Shown here one piece after another: positions 1-6,529 of a DNA stretch of 6,529 nucleotides; the first letter of the stretch is position 1; every line of letters begins with the position of its first letter. Made by a program: the position numbers and the translations under genes. The notes beneath the pieces were generated by a model. The model did no database searches. It was not told the DNA's origin and saw only the letters and a list, made by a program, of their open reading frames with translations. Source of the stretch: Kofleriaceae bacterium (GTDB lineage: Bacteria > Myxococcota_A > Polyangia > Haliangiales > Haliangiaceae). The DNA lies in the NCBI GenBank assembly GCA_016763395.1, contig JAESTW010000563.1, forward strand, positions 1-6,529, given 5' to 3'.

Positions 1-1
1 G

Positions 2-385
2 ATGTCTTTTGTCCGGCCGGTTCACTGGATCGTCAGCATGTTAGGTGGCGAAGTGTTGCCATTGCGCTTTGTTGGCGTCGATGCAGGAAACCAGACTCGA
101 GGCCATCGCTTCTTGGCACCGGATCCCATTCGAGTGAGCGGCGATCTCGGCGAGTATATTGCTGCCCTTCGCAAAGCCTTTGTGATCGTCGACCCGCAGG
201 CCAGGCGTCTGCTTATTACTGCCGAAATAGAGCGAATCGAAGAAGAGGTTGGCTGCAAAGTCCGGCGCGATGAGGCTCTGGTCGACGAGGTCACCAATCT
301 TGTGGAATACCCGGTCGGCGTATGCGGGCAATTCCCAGACGAGTATCTGGAAGTGCCAGAGCAGGTCATCGTGTCGGCGATGTGA
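2..385 (+). CDS. glyS: Glycine--tRNA ligase beta subunit, internal segment up to a premature TGA (5' partial)
   Basis: This is the upstream piece of the beta subunit of the alpha2-beta2 type glycyl-tRNA synthetase, which with GlyQ attaches glycine to tRNA-Gly in the cytoplasm. The 127 visible residues begin inside the protein: FVRPVHWIVSMLGGEV and then TRGHRFLAP are typical GlyS beta motifs found roughly 150 residues from the normal N terminus. The ATG at base 2 is therefore an internal methionine, and the true start is upstream of the window. Conserved family features continue with EEVGCKV, LVDEVTNLVEYPV and FPDEYLEVPEQVIVSAM. The frame is then closed by TGA at 383-385, but homology resumes in the same frame at the next codon (SHQRYFAMDNEAGEL), so this piece and the one at 407-1621 are one gene. 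If the stop is real, this product lacks the HD-like and anticodon-binding domains and should not support aminoacylation. Confidence 0.9.
   Translation: MSFVRPVHWIVSMLGGEVLPLRFVGVDAGNQTRGHRFLAPDPIRVSGDLGEYIAALRKAFVIVDPQARRLLITAEIERIEEEVGCKVRRDEALVDEVTNLVEYPVGVCGQFPDEYLEVPEQVIVSAM
383..385 (+). other. glyS: In-frame TGA inside glyS (nonsense mutation, recoding or sequence error)
   Basis: The codon after VIVSAM is TGA, and the next codons read SHQRYFAMDNEAG in the same frame, with no base gained or lost. In the GlyS beta family this position normally carries a basic residue (an M-[RK]-x-x-Q-[RK]-Y-F pattern, recalled from known GlyS sequences). A single C-to-T change from CGA, or A-to-T from AGA, would produce TGA. 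Because both flanks stay in frame, this is a substitution and not an indel. TGA also appears as the plausible normal stop of ppdK at 4291-4293, and tryptophan is written TGG throughout, so general reassignment of TGA is not supported. Confidence 0.9.
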
Positions 386-406
386 TCCCACCAGCGTTAT
401 TTTGCG

Positions 407-1621
407 ATGGACAATGAGGCGGGTGAGCTTACCAACCGCTTTATCACCATCGCCGGGACGGTAACTCGAGACATTAAAGTTGTCCAGCGTGGCAATGAGA
501 GAGTGCTGGCGGCTCGTCTGTCCGATGCTCAGTTCTTTTTTAGCGAGGACAAGAAACGCAGCCTGGATGAGTTTGCTAGCAAGCTCGGAGACGTGGTGTT
601 TCAGAAGAAACTCGGTAGCACAGGGCAAAAAGTCGAACGAATCGCAGCGGGGGCCGCTTCTCTGGCGGCAGAACTCGGTGTCGACGCCAAATTGGTGGCC
701 CGGGCAGCGGCGCTTTGCAAAGCAGATTTGACTTCGCAGATGGTGGGCGAGTTTCCCGAACTGCAAGGCACGATGGGGCGGCGTTACGCGACACTGGCAG
801 GCGAGCCAGAAGAGGTAGCCACTGCTATCGAGGAACACTATTTACCACGGGGCGCTAGCGATGCCCTGCCAACATCGGAGGTCGCAGCAGTTGTAGGCTT
901 GGCGGACAGGCTCGATACAATTGCTGGGTGTTTTTCTATTGGTGTTATTCCAACGGGCTCGGCAGACCCATTTGGACTACGGCGCGCAGCATTGGGCATT
1001 CTTCGTCTATTGACCGAGCGTGAATGGAAAGTCGATCTCAGTGTTCTTGTCGCTCGCGCAGTTAAGGAAGTTGCATCGCAGCAAAGTCTGAAAGCTGATT
1101 TGAGCGCTGTAGAAGGCAAAATGCTTGAGTTTTTACGGGTTCGTTTCCGCGGAATTTTGACGGACGGGCGCGGGCTACCAGCTGACTGTGTTGACGCTGC
1201 CTTGTCGGTTGGCTACTACGACCCTCGCGATGCGCGAGCCCGGGCTGAAGCGGTTGCCCAATTGCGAGAACGAGATGACTTTGAGCCACTGGCGGCTGCC
1301 TTCAAACGAGTAGCAAATATACTCAAAGGGCAGTCAAGCGCAGGTGAGCCCTCGGTAGACTCCTTTGTAGAAGAGGCCGAGCGAGATCTCTGGTCGGCAT
1401 TTCAGGGGATCGAAAAACGAGTGGAAACAGGATTGCTCGCTTCAGACTACGTTCTCGCTCTCACTGTACTGAGCGAACTCAAAGCACCCGTTGACTCTTT
1501 CTTTGACTCGGTCATGGTGATGGACGAGGACGAAACGATTCGCGCCAATCGTCTGGCGATGTTGTCGAGAATCAATCACACCTTTACCAAGATCGCCGAC
1601 TTTCGGCAGCTAGCAGTTTAG
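407..1621 (+). CDS. glyS: Glycine--tRNA ligase beta subunit, C-terminal segment after the premature TGA
   Basis: This is the continuation of glyS in the same frame as 2-385; coding homology begins at 386 with SHQRYF. The ATG at 407 is the first in-frame methionine but has no Shine-Dalgarno sequence and is probably not a natural start. Counting from it, residues 12-45 (FITIAGTV, GNERVLAARLSDAQFFF) and 62-78 (DVVFQKKLGSTGQKVER) are GlyS core motifs. An HD-like domain follows, with KADL at 105-108 and ADRLDT at 166-171, then PTGSADPFGLRR at 182-193. The C terminus, roughly 280-404, is the DALR-like anticodon-binding domain, with FFDSVMVMDED and a final NRLAMLSRINHTFTKIADF stretch. Joined to the upstream piece, 539 sense-or-stop codons are visible before the TAG, which fits a protein of about 690 residues lacking only its first 150 or so. 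ppdK follows 23 bases later. Confidence 0.92.
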   Translation: MDNEAGELTNRFITIAGTVTRDIKVVQRGNERVLAARLSDAQFFFSEDKKRSLDEFASKLGDVVFQKKLGSTGQKVERIAAGAASLAAELGVDAKLVARAAALCKADLTSQMVGEFPELQGTMGRRYATLAGEPEEVATAIEEHYLPRGASDALPTSEVAAVVGLADRLDTIAGCFSIGVIPTGSADPFGLRRAALGILRLLTEREWKVDLSVLVARAVKEVASQQSLKADLSAVEGKMLEFLRVRFRGILTDGRGLPADCVDAALSVGYYDPRDARARAEAVAQLRERDDFEPLAAAFKRVANILKGQSSAGEPSVDSFVEEAERDLWSAFQGIEKRVETGLLASDYVLALTVLSELKAPVDSFFDSVMVMDEDETIRANRLAMLSRINHTFTKIADFRQLAV

Positions 1622-1644
1622 TTCCCACTGGATTTGGAAATACC

Positions 1645-4293
1645 ATGACACAATACGTATATCGATTCGGTGCAGGGGAAGCGGACGGCAGCGCGGAGCT
1701 AAAACAGCTTCTCGGCGGTAAGGGCGCAAACCTCGCTGAAATGACGACGCTGGGAATACCAGTTCCTCCCGGCTTCACCATCTCCACAGAGGTGTGCGCG
1801 CTAGAGGGCGACACCGATCTGAAAGAGTTGTTAGGAGAAGAAGTCACAGCTTCACTCTCGCGAGTCGGCGAGTTAACCGAGACCGCACTTGGAGATAGCA
1901 AGGCGCCACTGCTCTTGTCCATCAGGTCGGGAGCGCCGGTTTCGATGCCTGGGATGATGGACACCATTCTAAATCTTGGGCTCAACGACGAGACTGTGTT
2001 GGCGCTGGCAGAGCAGACCGGCGATTTGCGCTTTGCGTATGACTGCTATCGGCGTTTTGTTGCGATGTACGGCGAAGTGGTAATGGGCGTGCATGCGGAC
2101 GCCGATGGGGATATGCAGCCTTTTGCACAAATCTTGGCGGACAAGAAAGACGAACTTGGAGTCGTCGAAGACTCGGATCTCAGTGCGGACGACCTGAAGA
2201 GTTTGGTCACTGCATTCAAAATCGAGATCCTCAAACGGGTTGACCAGTCCTTTCCCGAGGATCCGATGGCACAACTATGGGGCGCTGTGAAGGCGGTGTT
2301 TCGCTCTTGGCAAAACAAGCGAGCCGTATTTTATCGCCGGATGAACAACATCGACGCCAGCGTTGGAACTGCCGTAACGGTGCAGGCAATGGTGTTTGGC
2401 AACATGGGCGATGATTGCGCAACCGGGGTTGCCTTTACTCGGAATCCGTCAACCGGGGCACCTGGTTTCTTTGGTGAATTTCTTGTCAATGCGCAAGGAG
2501 AAGATGTCGTTGCTGGCATTCGCACCCCTCAGGATGTTTCTGAGTTGGAAACGGTGATGCCCGATATGCACAAAGAACTCTTGGGAGTTGCTGGCCGCCT
2601 CGAACGACACTTCGGCGACATGCAGGATCTGGAATTCACCATTCAGCGTGATCGCTTGTGGCTCTTGCAAACACGTAACGGCAAGCGCACCGGGGCGGCA
2701 ATGGTCAAAGTCGCTGTCGACCTGGTTCAGGAAGGTCACATTGACAAGCGTGAGGCGATTGCGCGAATCGATGCAAACAAACTCGACGAAATACTGCATC
2801 CAACGCTCGACCCAGAAGGAAAACCTGCGGTGTTGGCGAAGGGCTTGCCGGCTTCGCCCGGGGCGGCTGTTGGACGGATCGTGTTTACTGCCGATGAAGC
2901 GGAAGCATGGGAGGCTCGAGGCGAAGAAGTGCTTCTTGTCCGCAATGATACTTCACCAGAAGACATTCACGGAATGAAGGCGGCTGGCGGCGTCCTGACG
3001 GCTCGTGGTGGCATGACCTCTCACGCAGCGGTGGTTGCCCGAGGAATGGGAAAGCCGTGTGTGACAGCGTGTCGCGGAATAAAGATATTCGCAAAGCAGA
3101 AGCAGCTCGTCGTTGGCACTCAGATTTTCACTGAAGGAGATGTGCTTACGCTGGATGGCTCTAGTGGGGAGATTTTCGAGGGAACTGCGGGAATGATTCC
3201 GGCTTCTGCATCCGAGGAATTCGATACCTTGATGGAGTGGGTCGATGATGTTCGTCGGCTTAAGATTCGCACCAATGCGGACACCGCTGTCGACGCCAAG
3301 ACTGCTCGCTCTTTTGGCGCAGAAGGAATTGGGCTTTGCCGGACAGAACATATGTTCTTCGCTCCTGAGCGAATTTTGGCCGTCCGGGAAATGATCCTCG
3401 CGGACTCTTTAGCGAGTCGGGTGGCCGCACTGGACAAAATTCTTCCCATGCAGCGCGAAGACTTTGTCGATTTGTTCAGAGTTATGGATGGGCTTCCAGT
3501 AACCATTCGTCTTCTCGATCCTCCTCTGCATGAGTTTTTGCCACACACTGACAAGGACATTGCGGAAGTTGCAGAGTCGATGGGGCGAAGCATCGAGAAT
3601 GTTACTCAGGCCGTCGAAGAGCTAAGTGAAGTTAATCCGATGCTCGGACACCGCGGCTGCCGTCTTGCGGTGAGCTGGCCTGAAGTCTATGAAACGCAGG
3701 CGCGCGCTATTGGAGAAGCAGCTGCAATTGCGAGCAAAGAGGGGATTGTTGTCGAGGTGGAAATCATGATTCCCTTCGTATCGGTACCGGCGGAGTTGCG
3801 AGCTCTCAGGCCTTTGGTCACAGAGCAAATGGATGCGGCGTTTTCGCGAGCGGGAGTTGAATTGGACTACAAAATTGGCACCATGATTGAGTTGCCAAGG
3901 GCGTGTCTCATCGCCGGTGAGATCGCAGAGCATGCCGACTTTTTCTCCTTCGGTACCAATGATCTGACACAGACGACCTACGGCCTGAGCCGCGATGACT
4001 CTGGAAGGTTTTTGCCCGACTATTTGGAGCGAGGGTTTATGGCCAAAGACCCATTTGCCTGTCTCGATAGAGCAGGGGTTGGGGCATTGATTCGTGTGGG
4101 CGTGGAGCAGGGCCGGGCGGTGAAGACCAAACTTAAAGTTGGAATTTGTGGTGAACACGGAGGAGAGCCAAGCTCAGTAGAATTCTGTCATCACGAGGGC
4201 TTCGACTATGTCAGCTGCTCCCCGTACCGAGTCCCAATCGCTCGGGTCGCGGCTGCGCAGGCCGCTTTACGCGGTGAGGCTAGGTGCAAGTGA
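1645..4293 (+). CDS. ppdK: Pyruvate, phosphate dikinase
   Basis: This cytoplasmic enzyme interconverts ATP + phosphate + pyruvate and AMP + pyrophosphate + PEP, serving gluconeogenesis or pyrophosphate-linked glycolysis. The gene is complete at 882 residues, close to the 874 of the Clostridium symbiosum enzyme. The N-terminal nucleotide-binding domain (about 18-370) has GGKGANLAEM with Lys26, SIRSGAPVSMPGMMDT with Arg94, Glu330, and LQTRNGKRT with Gln342 and Arg344. The swivelling phosphohistidine domain has GGMTSHAAVVARGMG with catalytic His460 and Thr458 two residues before it. The C-terminal PEP/pyruvate barrel (about 530-880) has GLCRTEH with Arg566, TIRLLDPPLHEF with Arg622, GTMIELPRA with Glu749, FFSFGTNDLTQ with Asn772 and Asp773, and GICGEHGG with Cys835. 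No key residue is missing. The ATG start at 1645 gives the usual family N terminus and has a weak GGAAA about five bases upstream. The short 23-base gap after glyS suggests cotranscription, an arrangement I recall from Geobacter-type deltaproteobacteria. Confidence 0.97.
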   Translation: MTQYVYRFGAGEADGSAELKQLLGGKGANLAEMTTLGIPVPPGFTISTEVCALEGDTDLKELLGEEVTASLSRVGELTETALGDSKAPLLLSIRSGAPVSMPGMMDTILNLGLNDETVLALAEQTGDLRFAYDCYRRFVAMYGEVVMGVHADADGDMQPFAQILADKKDELGVVEDSDLSADDLKSLVTAFKIEILKRVDQSFPEDPMAQLWGAVKAVFRSWQNKRAVFYRRMNNIDASVGTAVTVQAMVFGNMGDDCATGVAFTRNPSTGAPGFFGEFLVNAQGEDVVAGIRTPQDVSELETVMPDMHKELLGVAGRLERHFGDMQDLEFTIQRDRLWLLQTRNGKRTGAAMVKVAVDLVQEGHIDKREAIARIDANKLDEILHPTLDPEGKPAVLAKGLPASPGAAVGRIVFTADEAEAWEARGEEVLLVRNDTSPEDIHGMKAAGGVLTARGGMTSHAAVVARGMGKPCVTACRGIKIFAKQKQLVVGTQIFTEGDVLTLDGSSGEIFEGTAGMIPASASEEFDTLMEWVDDVRRLKIRTNADTAVDAKTARSFGAEGIGLCRTEHMFFAPERILAVREMILADSLASRVAALDKILPMQREDFVDLFRVMDGLPVTIRLLDPPLHEFLPHTDKDIAEVAESMGRSIENVTQAVEELSEVNPMLGHRGCRLAVSWPEVYETQARAIGEAAAIASKEGIVVEVEIMIPFVSVPAELRALRPLVTEQMDAAFSRAGVELDYKIGTMIELPRACLIAGEIAEHADFFSFGTNDLTQTTYGLSRDDSGRFLPDYLERGFMAKDPFACLDRAGVGALIRVGVEQGRAVKTKLKVGICGEHGGEPSSVEFCHHEGFDYVSCSPYRVPIARVAAAQAALRGEARCK

Positions 4294-4315
4294 CGGTATT
4301 CAATAACTATTTTCC

Positions 4316-4319
4316 GAGG
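4316..4319 (+). promoter_or_regulatory. Probable ribosome binding site for the first propeller lipoprotein
   Basis: GAGG lies six bases before the ATG at 4326, in the gap between the ppdK stop and the lipoprotein gene. It favours 4326 over the other in-frame starts: ATG 4368, ATG 4371 and GTG 4392 have no comparable motif. GTG 4284, which would overlap ppdK by ten bases, does have a GTGAGG stretch about four bases upstream and remains an alternative. Confidence 0.5.
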
Positions 4320-4325
4320 CAACCC

Positions 4326-5804
4326 ATGGCCCTAAAAGCGAGTCGAAGTAGGGTAGAGCAGACAACTATGATGAGAAAATCACAACTTCCCGTGGAGGCT
4401 AATCGGCATTTTTCTGATGAAACCCACCAGCTACCTAGAGAGCAGGCAGGCAAAAGGTCCGCTAGCTTTCACTCGGCACTTCTGTGCCCAGCGTTGTGTT
4501 TGATTGGTGTTATGGCGTTGGCGGCTTGTCCAGCTACCAGCGACGAAGTGCGACCTGCGGCTGACCGGTTTTTCTTTCCCACCGGGCTTGCGATGTTGGG
4601 CGACGGGACTGCGCTCTTTGTTCTCAACGCCAACTCCGATCTGCGATTTGACTCTGGATCGATCAATGTTGTCGATCTGGACAGGGTCGAAGAAATTGCG
4701 GACCAATGGGTCGCATCAGGTGCTGTTCCTTCCGACGTGGATTGTGATATCGACAGTAGTGTCGCGTACACCATGGTGTGTAACGAGAAGGAATTTATTC
4801 TAGCGAATTCCACGGTTCGGACAGGAAACTTTGCGACTGAAATCGGTGTGCAAGAACTCGATGATGGTTCCAGCCGGATCTTTGCGGCTGTCCGAGGTGA
4901 CCCATCGCTTACCTGGGCGGACTTCGATCCTGGCTCACGTACACTGAGCTGCGGTGGAAGTGGCGCGGTTCCCAGGTGCGATGAGGCACATCGGCTGTCC
5001 CGTATGCGCAATGACGACAGTATCGGCTCGATGGCTGTGGAGCCATTTGGCTTGTACGTAGACAGCGTTGGCGGTTTTGTTGTGTTGACCCACCTGGTGC
5101 AGGGGGCGGTCACCTTGGCTGATGCTCCTCTCGATGGTTCACCGCCTATTCTCAGTGATGTTCTGGGAGGGGTTTTTAGGCCGGACAATGTTAGCAACGT
5201 AAGCAGCGCTCTCGGTGCTTCGGCGAGGGTTCCAGGCGGACAAGTCTATGTGACTTCGCGCTCCGAAGAGAGAGTGCAGACATTCACCGTGGGCCGCATT
5301 CCCGGTGAATTTCCCGCGCTGGTTCCGGGTGACTATTTTTTCCTTAGAGGCGTGTCACCCTCGGACAACGGCCGAGGTATACGCTTTTCTCCCTCTGGCG
5401 ACCGTGCCTACGTCGTGAATCGATCGCCCGCTGTACTGCAGGTATTGGACACGAGCTTGAACGAGGGCGGAAGTCCACGGAACGAACTTGTTCGCACAGT
5501 TGAGCTTTGCAGCTCGGCATCGGGCCTGGTGGTTGGTGACTTGGGGCAGGGCGATCGTGCCTACGTCTCGTGCTTCCGCCAAGGTCAGGTTTGGGTTGTT
5601 GACCCAGGCTTAGGTTCTGTGGACGCGATCATTGACGTCGGACGAGGTCCGCAAGGCTTGGTCTTGTCCGAGCTTAACAACAAACTCTATGTCAGCAATT
5701 TCTTGGAGGACACGGTTGCCGTGGTCGACCTCGAATCTGGATCTGCGACTGAAAACCGGGTGGTTTTAAAACTTGGTCGAACTCGTCAGTCTGGAGGTAA
5801 CTAG
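4326..5804 (+). CDS. Secreted lipoprotein with YVTN-like beta-propeller repeats, function unknown
   Basis: This protein of about 492 residues is predicted to be exported and lipid-anchored. A hydrophobic stretch (about 51-67) ends in a lipobox, LAAC, with Cys68 as the lipidated residue; the +2 residue is Pro, not Asp. The preceding n-region is unusually long, so the start is uncertain (GTG 4284, ATG 4326, ATG 4368/4371 and GTG 4392 share the frame). The mature part opens with RFFFPTGLAM (81-90) and LFVLNANSDLRFDSGSINVV, a pattern of a beta strand, an Asn-containing turn and a VVDL strand. The C-terminal third has clear propeller blades: AYVVNRSPAVLQVLDT, AYVSCFRQGQVWVVDP with DVGRGPQGLVLS, and YVSNFLEDTVAVVDL (from 455). 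Three close cysteine pairs (140/152, 209/218, 395/416) suggest disulfides, as expected outside the cytoplasm. Relatives of this type are, from memory, common in Myxococcota-like genomes. Lactonase-like folds look similar, but I see no basis for assigning an enzyme activity. Its stop overlaps the next gene's start. Confidence 0.85.
   Translation: MALKASRSRVEQTTMMRKSQLPVEANRHFSDETHQLPREQAGKRSASFHSALLCPALCLIGVMALAACPATSDEVRPAADRFFFPTGLAMLGDGTALFVLNANSDLRFDSGSINVVDLDRVEEIADQWVASGAVPSDVDCDIDSSVAYTMVCNEKEFILANSTVRTGNFATEIGVQELDDGSSRIFAAVRGDPSLTWADFDPGSRTLSCGGSGAVPRCDEAHRLSRMRNDDSIGSMAVEPFGLYVDSVGGFVVLTHLVQGAVTLADAPLDGSPPILSDVLGGVFRPDNVSNVSSALGASARVPGGQVYVTSRSEERVQTFTVGRIPGEFPALVPGDYFFLRGVSPSDNGRGIRFSPSGDRAYVVNRSPAVLQVLDTSLNEGGSPRNELVRTVELCSSASGLVVGDLGQGDRAYVSCFRQGQVWVVDPGLGSVDAIIDVGRGPQGLVLSELNNKLYVSNFLEDTVAVVDLESGSATENRVVLKLGRTRQSGGN
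4476..4529 (+). other. Lipoprotein signal h-region and lipobox (encoded)
   Basis: This segment encodes the hydrophobic core and the lipobox LAAC of the first lipoprotein; the TGT codon of the lipidated Cys68 is at 4527-4529. Lys43-Arg44 just upstream supply the positive charge expected before the hydrophobic core. Export by Sec and cleavage by signal peptidase II are inferred from this pattern. Confidence 0.75.
5793..5797 (+). promoter_or_regulatory. Strong ribosome binding site for the second lipoprotein
   Basis: GGAGG lies within the last codons of the upstream lipoprotein gene, six bases before the GTG at 5804. Its strength and ideal spacing fix the otherwise weak GTG as the start. The TAG stop of the upstream gene shares its G with this GTG, so ribosomes finishing the first gene can reinitiate directly on the second. 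Confidence 0.85.
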
Positions 5805-6529
5805 TGCGATCGAAACCTTTCATTTTCTCCATTGGCAAGATAGCGGCACTCGCCGCCATCTCCTCTCTTATTGCGTGCGGTACGGATTCAGAACCACTTC
5901 CCACTCTCAATTTCGATCGTCCGACAGACATGGCCTTTGCCTGTTACGGCGACCTGCGAGTGTCCGGTAATGTGAGTGGCAGCGCTCAACCTCTCAGCTC
6001 TTGCCAGGGCCATGAGGACGACAATGTACCCGCAGGACAAGAAGGAGTTGTCGCTCCAAGTTTCTATGGATTTGTGCTGCAGCCAAGTCGAGGCACCGTT
6101 GCGGTTGTTCACGTGCCTTCCTTGGGAGTCGTAGACAACGACCCACTAACACCAGGTCTTAACGATATTCCGGTTGGATCGCTGCCTGTTGGAATCGTCG
6201 GAGATTCCAGCGGTTGCTTTATGGTGACTGCGAATTCCGGTAGCTGTGATCTCTCCAGTGTTGATGTATCCAGTGTGATCAACAAATCTCGCAGCGCTGT
6301 GGTTACTAGAAGTCCTCTTACTTCTCCCGCGGGCGATAGGTTGCTCGTCAAACCGCGAAGTATCGCAACTGGAACCCAAATCGCAGAGATTGGAAATGCC
6401 TGCCCTGAGCGTCCGACGGGAAAGGTCTACGTTTCATACCCTGACTGCAAAATGGTCGCGGCAGTAGACCCTGGAACTGGTGAAGTGCTATCGGCACTGG
6501 TGTTTCGGGATGATGGAGCTGTCGAAATC
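5804..6529 (+). CDS. Secreted cysteine-rich lipoprotein, propeller-like, function unknown (3' partial)
   Basis: An open frame runs from GTG 5804 to the last base of the window, giving 242 codons with no stop; the rest lies beyond. The N terminus is a classic lipoprotein signal: Arg2 and Lys4, a hydrophobic core, then SSLIAC with Cys25 as the predicted lipidated residue followed by Gly. The mature part starts with NFDRPTDMAFAC, which resembles the FFFPTGLAM entry of the upstream lipoprotein at a similar distance from its lipid cysteine. One YVTN-like blade is visible at 122-155: IPVGSLPVG, then CFMVTANSGSCDLSSVDV. Later VYVSYPDCKMVAAVDPGTGEVL forms another strand-turn-strand unit. Six more cysteines occur as 47/67, 138/148 and 200/215, which could form three disulfides. 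The one-base overlap with the upstream gene indicates a coupled pair. It is probably anchored in the outer membrane. I do not recognise a characterised family, and no enzyme motif is visible. Confidence 0.85.
   Translation, partial: MRSKPFIFSIGKIAALAAISSLIACGTDSEPLPTLNFDRPTDMAFACYGDLRVSGNVSGSAQPLSSCQGHEDDNVPAGQEGVVAPSFYGFVLQPSRGTVAVVHVPSLGVVDNDPLTPGLNDIPVGSLPVGIVGDSSGCFMVTANSGSCDLSSVDVSSVINKSRSAVVTRSPLTSPAGDRLLVKPRSIATGTQIAEIGNACPERPTGKVYVSYPDCKMVAAVDPGTGEVLSALVFRDDGAVEI
5814..5878 (+). other. Lipoprotein signal peptide and lipobox of the second lipoprotein (encoded)
   Basis: This segment encodes the hydrophobic run and the LIAC lipobox; the TGC codon for Cys25 is at 5876-5878. Its length and charge pattern are typical of bacterial lipoproteins, unlike the unusually long leader of the upstream partner. 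Gly at +2 gives no inner-membrane retention signal under the enterobacterial Asp rule, although that rule may not hold in this lineage. Confidence 0.85.

Noticed and set aside
383..385. TGA as a selenocysteine codon or a reassigned Trp/Gly codon in glyS
   Set aside because: The family residue here is basic, not Cys, Trp or Gly. TGG is used normally for Trp, TGA ends ppdK at the expected family length, and I see no obvious hairpin immediately after the TGA that would act as a bacterial SECIS.
41..838. 265-codon open frame on the minus strand opposite glyS
   Set aside because: It lies antisense to conserved glyS sequence, its translation resembles no known family, and open antisense frames are expected from the codon bias of the real gene.
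1224..1238. Hairpin CTCGCG-ATG-CGCGAG
   Set aside because: It is a short stem with a three-base loop inside glyS coding sequence rich in Arg/Ala codons; no T-run or regulatory context.
407..1621. ATG 407 as the genuine start of a separate split-GlyS gene
   Set aside because: There is no Shine-Dalgarno sequence upstream, the ATG is an internal family residue, and homology already runs through 386-406 in the same frame.
2419..2432. Perfect 14-base palindrome GCAACC-GG-GGTTGC
   Set aside because: It falls in the conserved ATGVAFTRNPSTG-coding region of ppdK and is explained by coding constraint; there is no second copy to suggest an operator.
2588..2977. 129-codon plus-strand open frame inside ppdK in another frame
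   Set aside because: It is nested in conserved ppdK coding sequence; the translation is not protein-like and there is no ribosome binding site.
3403..3418. Inverted repeat GACTC-6-GAGTC as a possible terminator
   Set aside because: The stem is only five bases, it lies inside ppdK coding sequence, and no T-run follows.
3622..4158. 178-codon minus-strand open frame opposite ppdK
   Set aside because: It is fully antisense to the most conserved part of the ppdK barrel domain, with no recognisable protein features.
4294..4325. Possible terminator or promoter between ppdK and the first lipoprotein
   Set aside because: The gap is only 32 bases, without a stable stem, a T-run or a convincing -35/-10 pair.
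4469..5197. 242-codon minus-strand open frame opposite the first lipoprotein
   Set aside because: It has low-complexity Ser/Thr/Arg-rich composition typical of a shadow frame. The plus strand has a lipobox, propeller motifs and paired cysteines.
5773..5970. 65-codon plus-strand open frame across the lipoprotein junction
   Set aside because: It is in a different frame from both lipoproteins and has no signal or motif. The GTG 5804 frame has a strong ribosome site and a lipobox.

Overview
The window looks like chromosomal DNA of a bacterium, read entirely from the plus strand. It holds four genes packed head to tail with almost no spacing. It has a two-subunit type glycyl-tRNA synthetase beta chain, a bacterial pyruvate phosphate dikinase directly downstream, and a pair of secreted lipoproteins with a YVTN-like beta-propeller look. 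This combination suggests a Gram-negative bacterium of the broad deltaproteobacterial assemblage (Myxococcota, Bradymonadota or Desulfobacterota relatives). That assignment is an inference from gene content and order, not a proof.

Layout: bases 2-1621 are the 3' three quarters of glyS, whose beginning lies outside the window. The reading frame is continuous in homology but carries an in-frame TGA at 383-385, in the middle of a conserved stretch (VIVSAM-stop-SHQRYFAM). The locus is therefore a nonsense-mutated gene, an assembly or sequencing error, or a gene read through by an unknown means. After a 23-base gap, bases 1645-4293 encode a complete 882-residue pyruvate phosphate dikinase (ppdK) with all its catalytic landmarks. 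After another short gap, bases 4326-5804 encode a lipoprotein of about 492 residues with beta-propeller repeats. Its TAG stop overlaps by one base the GTG start of a second lipoprotein (5804 to the window end, 242 codons visible), which continues beyond the window.

How they fit: GlyS and PpdK are cytoplasmic housekeeping enzymes (charging of tRNA-Gly; interconversion of pyruvate and PEP). The two lipoproteins should sit on the periplasmic or surface face of a membrane. They share a PT-x-hydrophobic-A motif just after the lipidated cysteine, and each has three close cysteine pairs. They look like a translationally coupled pair that acts together. Their function is not known to me, and this pair is the least-described part of the window. 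No RNA gene, mobile element, CRISPR array or convincing terminator is visible, and no stretch over 300 bases lacks a gene.
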